This document shows positions 58,892 to 64,000 of a stretch of DNA of 64,000 nt, in pieces. The notes beneath the pieces were generated by a model. The model saw nothing but the letters and a program-made list of their open reading frames with translations, was not told the DNA's origin and ran no database searches. Made by a program: the position numbers and the translations under genes. Position 1 is the first letter of the stretch. Each line of letters opens with the position of its first letter. Source of the DNA: a virus; IMG/VR virus record IMGVR_UViG_3300028800_000062, positions 62,001-126,000 of that record; one strand, written 5' to 3'.

Positions 58892-59121
58892 AAGGTGGCT
58901 TCATCGCAATTCACTTAGAATCATGCCGACAACTCCGCAGTCAAATGGATGCGTTACTCGGTCTGGACCGAGACCACCAAAGCTCTGTCTCGCAACGAAT
59001 TCCAGCCGAAATGATCAACATATCCCGAGACCTCAACCGGTATATGGAATGGGTTGCCATGAACAAGGAATACCTGGAAGCCTTGAATAGCTCCAAAGAA
59101 TTCCTTGCCGCTGCCAATTGA
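58888..59121 (+). CDS. Hypothetical helical protein
   Basis: 77 residues, ATG 58888 overlapping the stop of the 16-residue frame. Helical and polar (CRQLRSQMDALLGLDRDHQS, RDLNRYMEWVAMNKEYLEAL), no membrane segment. Convergent with the operon at 59186 and separated from it by a terminator hairpin. Function unknown. Confidence 0.6.
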   Translation: MKGGFIAIHLESCRQLRSQMDALLGLDRDHQSSVSQRIPAEMINISRDLNRYMEWVAMNKEYLEALNSSKEFLAAAN

Positions 59122-59149
59122 AACGTCCGTAGACTGACCATTTAAGACG

Positions 59150-59182
59150 GGGTATTCCCCAAGATGAACAGGGGAATACTCC
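59150..59182. terminator. Bidirectional terminator between convergent genes
   Basis: GTATTCCCC (59152-59160) pairs with GGGGAATAC (59171-59179), 9 perfect pairs and a 10-base loop, followed by AATTTATT. It lies between the ends of the plus-strand gene at 59121 and the minus-strand gene at 59186. Confidence 0.65.
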
Positions 59183-59185
59183 AAT

Positions 59186-59398
59186 TTATTCCTCAGTAAT
59201 ATGAATGGGGCTACGGCTGGTCAAGTGGAACACTGAAGAAAGTGGACCGACCTCCAACCGGATCCAAACATGCTTCTCGGTCATCCGCTCGATATGGGCG
59301 CTGGTATCGTTGTGGGCCAATACTATATCCTCTGGAGCGTCTTCCGGATCCCGGCGGATCCGCAACTTCCCCGAATCCGTAAGTCTCTTCTTCGACAT
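59186..59398 (-). CDS. Hypothetical protein
   Basis: 70 residues from ATG 59398, overlapping the upstream stop (TGATG); a GTG three bases earlier is the alternative. Charged, beta-type chain (KHVWIRLEVGPLSSVFHLTS) without membrane segments. Last gene of the right-hand minus-strand operon. Confidence 0.6.
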   Translation of the reverse strand: MSKKRLTDSGKLRIRRDPEDAPEDIVLAHNDTSAHIERMTEKHVWIRLEVGPLSSVFHLTSRSPIHITEE

Positions 59399-59787
59399 CA
59401 CAGGGCCTCCACGACTTCCTGCGCCTGAATGATGGCCAAACGTTTGTTCGTCTCGGCAAGTTGGGCGATCTCAGGGATCATGGGATCCAACTGGGCGGCG
59501 ATTTCCTCGAGCTTACGGGCATTCTTCCGCTTCAGAGGCAGTAACATGCCCTTGAGCCCGGAATGTTCGCCGCCGATCGAGATGACCCGGGTCTTGTAGG
59601 TCCGGCCCTCATAGGAGCCTTCCTCAATCGTGGTAGGTGTGAGGTAAATGTAGATACCCCGCCGACTTACACCGCCTGTGAGGAAATTGCTCCCGCCGAC
59701 TTCGTAACCCACTTTGACCTGCAGGCTGAAACCTATTTCTGCAGTATCGTACTCGTAATCTTCGTTATTCAATGTAAGGTTCGTCAT
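59398..59787 (-). CDS. Hypothetical protein
   Basis: 129 residues, ATG 59787. An N-terminal beta half (GFSLQVKVGYEVGGSNF, GIYIYLTPTTIEEGSY) is followed by a helical C-terminal half (KNARKLEEIAAQLDPMIPEI). No family recognised. About 90 bases separate it from the next gene upstream. Confidence 0.6.
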   Translation of the reverse strand: MTNLTLNNEDYEYDTAEIGFSLQVKVGYEVGGSNFLTGGVSRRGIYIYLTPTTIEEGSYEGRTYKTRVISIGGEHSGLKGMLLPLKRKNARKLEEIAAQLDPMIPEIAQLAETNKRLAIIQAQEVVEAL

Positions 59788-59879
59788 GACCTACTCCTTG
59801 CTCCAACACCTCTCCGGCGGAATCAGTAGTTGTCTCCTCCGTAACCGCCGTCGAAGACACCATCCAGTATTCTCCCCAC

Positions 59880-60023
59880 TTACAGTTCGTCGAATTCGAT
59901 CTTCCAGTCCTCGGCTTCCGTCAGGAGCCGCTCCAGGAACTGCTGGTATTCAACGCCGCGCAAACCTTCGGATGCTTCGGACACGGTGTCGCGCACCATT
60001 TGTACTCGATCTTCTATGGACAT
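59880..60023 (-). CDS. Small acidic protein
   Basis: 47 residues, ATG 60023 with AAGGAG six bases upstream. Acidic and helical (MSIEDRVQMVRDTVSEAS, FLERLLTEAEDWKIEFDEL). It overlaps the end of the glucosaminidase-like gene by 74 bases in another frame; the strong ribosome site supports it. Function unknown. Confidence 0.6.
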   Translation of the reverse strand: MSIEDRVQMVRDTVSEASEGLRGVEYQQFLERLLTEAEDWKIEFDEL

Positions 60024-60441
60024 GCTTTCTCCTTGCGCCTAATGACAACATGTGACGGAGCACCCGATCCGGGTAGTCCAACTCGGAGTTGTACACGTGC
60101 AGTTTGCTACGCAGGGTCTTACCGCGATAACGGAATCCACTGCTTAAGTTGTAAGCCACCAATTCGGCGGCCTCCGGAACCGATCCAAAACGCGCCTGGC
60201 CGGAGTCCCATCCAAACCAGTTGTTCCGGGAACGCACGTGCTTGCCGCCGCTGGTTTCGACGATCGTCAAAGCCGGTAACAGCCGCCAGTCTAACCGGTA
60301 ACGGTCAGCAATACGGATGAACGGGACGACGTAGGCCTGCACCGGCCGCCCTTCCAAAGCACGCTCCAGCTGGTCAATTCTCCAGTCCCTGGCCGCGAAG
60401 GCGCAGGTACAGAGCATGCCAATGTAAAGTAGCCTGTGCAT
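59950..60441 (-). CDS. Secreted glucosaminidase/lysozyme-like protein
   Basis: 163 residues from ATG 60441, overlapping the upstream stop (TGATG). N-terminal signal-like segment MHRLLYIGMLCTCAFAA. Residues about 45-110 resemble the lysozyme-like fold of glucosaminidases and lytic transglycosylases: LLPALTIVETSGGKH with candidate catalytic Glu62, then NNWFGWDSG and AELVAYNLS. The basic C-terminus reads through the start of the next gene. Being exported, it could act on the host wall from outside, for example in superinfection or release. Confidence 0.6.
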   Translation of the reverse strand: MHRLLYIGMLCTCAFAARDWRIDQLERALEGRPVQAYVVPFIRIADRYRLDWRLLPALTIVETSGGKHVRSRNNWFGWDSGQARFGSVPEAAELVAYNLSSGFRYRGKTLRSKLHVYNSELDYPDRVLRHMLSLGARRKHVHRRSSTNGARHRVRSIRRFARR

Positions 60442-60578
60442 CACGGTATTAGTCCTCCATCGTCTTCCCAGCGTCCCAACTCGCCGCGGCCGGCTGGGTC
60501 ATAGTAGGGACACCGGGAGGGCAAACGGCACACATTGCAGTCGCGCGCCCCGCATCCGGAAATCCGGGCGAAGCGCAT
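60441..60578 (-). CDS. Small Cys-rich protein
   Basis: 45 residues from ATG 60578; the frame is open further upstream, but that part overlaps the next gene. Cys pattern CGARDCNVC...C followed by PYYDP suggests a zinc or disulfide site. No strong ribosome site. Its stop overlaps the start of the glucosaminidase-like gene. Confidence 0.4.
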   Translation of the reverse strand: MRFARISGCGARDCNVCRLPSRCPYYDPAGRGELGRWEDDGGLIP

Positions 60579-60600
60579 ACAGCAACCAGTGAGAAGAATA

Positions 60601-61017
60601 TTAAACGGCAGGCGGCACCTTGGGAAAGCATGGAGCTGCCGGCCCAAACAACTTGTGAAAGAGCTCGCAGCAGACGTAAGCCGTCAGGTTGTGCCGGGCA
60701 TACAGCCAGGCCGGAAACCCCTCCGGCAAAACCGCAGGCAAAGGCTCATCCTGCGGGATCTCTTCGCCCACTTTATGCGTCGCCGGCCGGCCGCAGTGCG
60801 CACAAGCCTCCCCGGTACAGGAAGCACTGACGAAATGCGAAACCGGCTGCGCCTCTTCTGGCTTATCCAGCAGGCACCGGCAATACTGCTTCAGTACCTT
60901 GGCATGGCATTCCATGGAACATACCCGGGAATGGCTCAGGCTTTCCACAATGCCGCCGAAGTTCGTAGGGTATGGCAACCCACATCCGTTGCAGTAGAGG
61001 GTCTGCTTAGAGAACAT
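60601..61017 (-). CDS. Cys-rich hypothetical protein, probable zinc binder
   Basis: 138 residues, ATG 61017 within the end of the upstream gene. Two Cys clusters: CNGCGLPYP...CSMECH near the N-terminus, reminiscent of a treble-clef or MYM-type zinc finger, and CAHCGRP near the middle. The C-terminus is Pro-rich. Function unknown. Confidence 0.6.
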   Translation of the reverse strand: MFSKQTLYCNGCGLPYPTNFGGIVESLSHSRVCSMECHAKVLKQYCRCLLDKPEEAQPVSHFVSASCTGEACAHCGRPATHKVGEEIPQDEPLPAVLPEGFPAWLYARHNLTAYVCCELFHKLFGPAAPCFPKVPPAV

Positions 61018-61357
61018 CCGGATCCTTCTGTTTCAGCTCCGGCGTAAACTTAGTCCAGCCACCGTTAGGAAGAGGCTTGCCTTTCTCCCGGCGCTTGGGA
61101 AACAGGGTGCCACCTTCCAGTGCCTGGCCGTACTCAAACCGTGCCCGACAGTCGTTGCAGACCATCTCGAAGTAGTCATACTTCCCGGACTTGCGATGCT
61201 GAAAGCGGATGCGAGTTGAGGTGCACGCCCCACAGGCGCACTCTGCCTCGAAGACCTCCTGCAGCTTGGCGATCTCTTTGAAGACGCCCTTCTGGCCGTC
61301 GGCCTCCACTTCAAAAGTGATGCGGCCGTCGCCGGTTCTATAATGGACTTTCATCAT
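61007..61357 (-). CDS. Zinc-ribbon phage protein
   Basis: 116 residues, ATG 61357 overlapping the upstream stop (ATGA). VHYRTGDGRITFEVEADGQK, ACGACTSTRIRF, MVCNDCRARFEYGQ and GGTLFPKR form a pattern I recall from a common phage family with a zinc ribbon, often found near recombination genes. Its biochemical role is not known to me. Confidence 0.6.
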   Translation of the reverse strand: MMKVHYRTGDGRITFEVEADGQKGVFKEIAKLQEVFEAECACGACTSTRIRFQHRKSGKYDYFEMVCNDCRARFEYGQALEGGTLFPKRREKGKPLPNGGWTKFTPELKQKDPDVL

Positions 61358-61551
61358 TCTCCGTTCGGCGGATCCAATTCGTCCGCCCGCTTCCGCAATA
61401 AGGCCGCGGCTTCCTTACGCTCATCCAAAGTTAGAGTTCGGTCATTGAAGCCGGCCTCGCGCCGCATCGATTCAGGCCAGATCGCAACATCCACATTGAC
61501 TCCGTGAAACTGGCGATCAAGCCAACCCTTCCGCAGTAACGCAGCGCTCAT
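61354..61551 (-). CDS. Hypothetical protein
   Basis: 65 residues from ATG 61551, overlapping the upstream stop (ATGA); an earlier in-frame start would overlap the next gene. Charged helical chain (LTLDERKEAAALLRKRADEL). Function unknown. Confidence 0.55.
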   Translation of the reverse strand: MSAALLRKGWLDRQFHGVNVDVAIWPESMRREAGFNDRTLTLDERKEAAALLRKRADELDPPNGE

Positions 61552-61796
61552 TGCAACCTTACCTTCGGCCGGCCGGGATAAGTCTGCCCGATCCACTCAT
61601 CGGCGAGACCTACCGCGGAAGACTCCGTCTCCGCCAGGCCCATCTTGCCGTCGAGCGTCCGGCCGCATTTGACAATGTGCCAGCGCCAGTTCCCGTCGAT
61701 CGTCTGGGTTATCTTGTATTGCACCGGAGCGTCGCCCAGAACATCCACATCCCAGGACCAGGGTTGTATCTGGCTGGCATCTACGTAAGAACGCAT
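61548..61796 (-). CDS. Hypothetical protein
   Basis: 82 residues, ATG 61796. Compact, Trp-rich N-terminal half (QPWSWDVDVLGD, GNWRWHIVKC). No membrane segment. Tightly packed between neighbours. Function unknown. Confidence 0.58.
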   Translation of the reverse strand: MRSYVDASQIQPWSWDVDVLGDAPVQYKITQTIDGNWRWHIVKCGRTLDGKMGLAETESSAVGLADEWIGQTYPGRPKVRLQ

Positions 61797-61799
61797 GAA

Positions 61800-62186
61800 T
61801 TACTCCTGACTATTAGGAATGTCCTCGCGAGGATTGGAAACACGAATCGCCGCCGCCAGGGCCTTGATCTTCTGTGCGGCTGAAAGATGCAAGAGCACCT
61901 TCCGCCAACGGTTCAGGAAGCTGATCTCGTAATCGTTTGCCGTAGCCGCCTCGGTATACCACTTCCAACAGCAGACGCTGTATTGGAGCCATTGACCCTC
62001 TGTAAGCCGCTCTTCCACAGCGTACAGACGATCAAATGTTAGTCGCACAGGATCCCACTCCCTGCTGCGGCCCGCTATAGCCGCGAGCTCCCACCAACCC
62101 AAAGGAGATTGTTGCGTGCAGCACCACGTTGGCAACGCGGGCCGCGGTTCCATAAAGCCGCAGATAATGCTTTCATCGCTGATCAT
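61800..62186 (-). CDS. Hypothetical protein
   Basis: 128 residues from ATG 62186, overlapping the upstream stop (ATGA); the longer frame upstream overlaps the next gene and was rejected. Trp- and Cys-rich middle (QWLQYSVCCWKWYTEA) and a helical C-terminus. No family recognised. Confidence 0.58.
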   Translation of the reverse strand: MISDESIICGFMEPRPALPTWCCTQQSPLGWWELAAIAGRSREWDPVRLTFDRLYAVEERLTEGQWLQYSVCCWKWYTEAATANDYEISFLNRWRKVLLHLSAAQKIKALAAAIRVSNPREDIPNSQE

Positions 62187-62611
62187 TCCCAAATCCCCTT
62201 GCCGCCCTGGCGCGCCGCATCGATCTGTTGCTCCAGCTGGGCTTTGCCATCTCGCGCCTCCGCCAGTGCTTTGAGGATCTCTTCCGGATCCTGTTGGAAA
62301 GTAGCGATAGGCACCATCCGGAGACCTCCCACCGCCGGCTTGCACTGGCCGAACTTCGACCAGATCTGTTGCATATCCGCGGTGACTTCCCATTTCGGCC
62401 GGACCAAACTCAGGATCCGCACCATGTGTTCAAACTCCTTGGCATGAAAAGGAATCTGTACCAGACGCATGGTAGGGATGTTGACGATGACGCCGCCTTT
62501 ATCCAAAAAGGGGCGGGTGGCGTACACTTCGCCGCGCGGCCAAGCCGCCACCCACGCCTGCACCGTACGGAACAGGCGATCGCAAATGCCTGGAAACCAG
62601 ATAGGACTCAT
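62183..62611 (-). CDS. Hypothetical protein
   Basis: 142 residues, ATG 62611 overlapping the upstream stop (ATGA). An alpha/beta N-terminal part with a Trp-rich start is followed by a coiled-coil-like C-terminus (DPEEILKALAEARDGKAQLE). Function unknown. Confidence 0.58.
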   Translation of the reverse strand: MSPIWFPGICDRLFRTVQAWVAAWPRGEVYATRPFLDKGGVIVNIPTMRLVQIPFHAKEFEHMVRILSLVRPKWEVTADMQQIWSKFGQCKPAVGGLRMVPIATFQQDPEEILKALAEARDGKAQLEQQIDAARQGGKGIWE

Positions 62612-63117
62612 GCCGCCCGATACATCTCCGGATCAAGGATCTTCTGGTTCATGAGATAGAACACCAGACTTTCATGGATGCCTTCATCCTCGACCGGCGC
62701 CAGCCACTCGAAGAACCAGGTCTGGCCGCTCACACCATGAGACTTAGCCAGCGTCTTTGGATTTGCCGTCACCTGGTAAATGTGGATCCGCAGCTCCGTC
62801 TGCTTCACCTGCTCATTGAAGATCCAGGCAGGATACCGCTCCGGGTTCTGCTGGCGGCCCATCAGGGCGTCCATGGTCTCCCGGAAGGCCACAAAGATCT
62901 TGCCACTCGGTTTATGGCGCACGCTGGCCAGGTGCTCGTAGAACGTGAGCACATCGCTATCCTTGGGATGGTCGATATGCAGCCGCGGGTCGGGCTCCTT
63001 GCGCTGCGCCGAACCCCCAGGCAGGGGGTATACACTGGCATCCAGGACCTCGAGCTGAGCCATGAACTCCAGGTTGACCGGACGCACCGGCAGGTATAGC
63101 TTTTTGTCTTCCGGCAT
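62608..63117 (-). CDS. Hypothetical protein
   Basis: 169 residues, ATG 63117, one-base overlap with the upstream stop. Soluble, mixed alpha/beta (TDPRLHIDH is absent; visible instead are RLHIDHPKDSDVLTFYEHL and KIFVAFRETMDALMGRQ). No membrane segment or Cys cluster. Function unknown. Confidence 0.58.
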   Translation of the reverse strand: MPEDKKLYLPVRPVNLEFMAQLEVLDASVYPLPGGSAQRKEPDPRLHIDHPKDSDVLTFYEHLASVRHKPSGKIFVAFRETMDALMGRQQNPERYPAWIFNEQVKQTELRIHIYQVTANPKTLAKSHGVSGQTWFFEWLAPVEDEGIHESLVFYLMNQKILDPEMYRAA

Positions 63118-63656
63118 TAGCGCCCCTTCTTGGCTTCCGGACGGGTTTGCAGGTCTTCGACCATCACGCGAACTTCTTCTCCGCGTTGGGCCAAGCCGTC
63201 GACCACTTCCTGCAGGCTGGTTACCTGCGCCATCAAATCCTTCTTCAACTCGACAAATTGCTCGAGCAAAGAAGCAGTGGACGGGTCTTTATCCTCCGCC
63301 TCCGCCGCTTTCGGCTCCGGCTCCAGGGACTTCTCATAAGCAGCCACTGCATCCAGTGCCGTACGCAAGCTGGCCAGATCCTGGCTGGCCGCGCGGCCGC
63401 CGCGAGAACCGCCGATGTTCGGCGCAATCACATGTCCGCAAGGACACATGCGTACCGTGTGATAGGTTTCCGTCAGATACTGAATGTCACCGCCCGGCAT
63501 CGCCGAGTAGGAGTTGGCCTGGTACTGCCGCAGATTGATCTCGTATAACCAATCCGACCCGCACCGCGGACACGGCAAAGGCCGCAAGGCCTGCTGCTGC
63601 AACCGCTGAAACCCGCTCGGTTGATCATTCGAATACGGATTTGTTGTTGGCGTCAT
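63117..63656 (-). CDS. Zinc-finger plus coiled-coil protein
   Basis: 179 residues, ATG 63656 with GAGG upstream. Residues about 29-75 hold CPRCGSDW and MCPCGHV, four cysteines arranged as a zinc ribbon. Residues about 125-175 are helical with heptads (LLEQFVELKKDLMAQVTSLQ). It overlaps the upstream gene by 32 bases. A DNA- or RNA-binding accessory protein is plausible. Confidence 0.6.
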   Translation of the reverse strand: MTPTTNPYSNDQPSGFQRLQQQALRPLPCPRCGSDWLYEINLRQYQANSYSAMPGGDIQYLTETYHTVRMCPCGHVIAPNIGGSRGGRAASQDLASLRTALDAVAAYEKSLEPEPKAAEAEDKDPSTASLLEQFVELKKDLMAQVTSLQEVVDGLAQRGEEVRVMVEDLQTRPEAKKGR

Positions 63657-63798
63657 CGATTACCTCTTTCTTCTTCTTGCAATAAATACAGCGGTCATCT
63701 AAAAACAAGTGCTTACAGGTAGAAAGCACCCGGTTGTCTTGATCCACGCGAAACCGGGACCGTCCGGTTGCAGGATCCACTATCTCCATGTCGTCCAT
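63625..63798 (-). CDS. Small protein with Cys pairs
   Basis: 57 residues from ATG 63798 with GGGAG upstream. STCKHLFLDDRCIYCKKKK looks like a small zinc-binding or treble-clef unit. It overlaps the preceding partial gene by 86 bases in another frame; one of the two might be misjudged. Confidence 0.5.
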   Translation of the reverse strand: MDDMEIVDPATGRSRFRVDQDNRVLSTCKHLFLDDRCIYCKKKKEVIDDANNKSVFE

Positions 63799-64000
63799 CG
63801 CCAGCTCCCTTGATACAAACCTTGGCCTGACAGGTGTCACAGTAGCTGCTGGGCACCGGGTAAGCTTCCTGATCCCGGTCCTGATGCACATAGGCATGCA
63901 CCGCCGACTCCAGATACCGCACCATGCGTTCTTTCATCAACTGGCGGGTATAAGATCCGGTGGCCAGAGAATAATGAATCACATCCACCCGCGGATAAGC
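63713..64000 (-). CDS. Hypothetical protein, 3' end only
   Basis: The frame is open to the window edge; 95 residues are visible. Helical part (TRQLMKERMVRYLESAVHAY) followed by YCDTCQAKVC, a Cys cluster. The last 28 residues overlap the 57-residue gene and look poorly conserved in style. Function unknown. Confidence 0.5.
   Translation of the reverse strand, partial: AYPRVDVIHYSLATGSYTRQLMKERMVRYLESAVHAYVHQDRDQEAYPVPSSYCDTCQAKVCIKGAGDGRHGDSGSCNRTVPVSRGSRQPGAFYL

Overview
The window is a stretch of a large tailed-phage (Caudoviricetes) genome, most likely a temperate phage-plasmid. The evidence is a recognisable baseplate J protein, a W/gp25-like baseplate protein, many tail-fibre-type proteins (one with an S74 self-cleaving chaperone), a virion lytic transglycosylase, lysis genes, an O-like replication initiator, a RuvC-like resolvase and a ParA/ribbon-helix-helix partition locus with iterons. 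No capsid, portal, terminase, integrase, tRNA or rRNA gene is seen, so those lie outside the window or are absent. About a dozen proteins carry Sec signal peptides, several ending in FAQ, FGQ or LAQ, a style common in secreted proteins of Acidobacteriota (Bryobacter/Solibacter type). An acidobacterial host is therefore my guess, not a demonstrated fact.

Layout. (1) 1-29.1 kb, plus strand: one tightly packed cluster. A secreted beta-helix protein and a secreted SGNH hydrolase come first. They are followed by two giant proteins: a 1725-residue protein that I read as a two-barrel virion RNA polymerase, and a 1795-residue tail hub/lytic transglycosylase. Then come small Cys-rich and secreted proteins, a gp25-like baseplate protein, two fibre proteins with NKPTIP repeats, a very large secreted protein, a secreted clan GH-A-like glycosidase and two small proteins. 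(2) 29.1-50.1 kb, minus strand, converging on the first block with a 4-base overlap: membrane/internal proteins, a Vsr-like nuclease, a long run of fibre/baseplate appendage proteins with helical N-termini and jelly-roll segments, baseplate J, a small outer-membrane-barrel-like protein and an S74 fibre. (3) 50.1-55.7 kb, minus strand: XhlA/holin-like protein, endolysin, sigma-factor-like protein, RuvC-like resolvase, a winged-helix protein, a DarG/TARG1-type macrodomain and an O-like replication protein whose gene contains a repeat cluster that could be the origin. (4) 55.8-57.1 kb, plus strand: a partition locus with a 9-unit 12-bp iteron array, a near-consensus and apparently leaderless promoter, parA, a ribbon-helix-helix partner, and a second 4-unit array in inverted orientation. 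(5) 57.1-59.2 kb: small membrane proteins, an HNH nuclease, hairpins and diverged direct repeats. (6) 59.2-64 kb, minus strand: a tightly overlapped operon of small early-type hypothetical proteins, several with Cys pairs, plus a secreted glucosaminidase-like enzyme.

How the parts may work together: the ParA system would keep the genome as a plasmid. TTTAGAA palindromes lie close to promoters of the resolvase and replication blocks and could form a repression switch. The injected RNA polymerase would transcribe early genes, and the sigma-like protein may redirect transcription late. The secreted carbohydrate-active and fibre-like proteins point to remodelling or coating of the surface of infected or lysogenic cells, or to an unusual export route for tail fibres.
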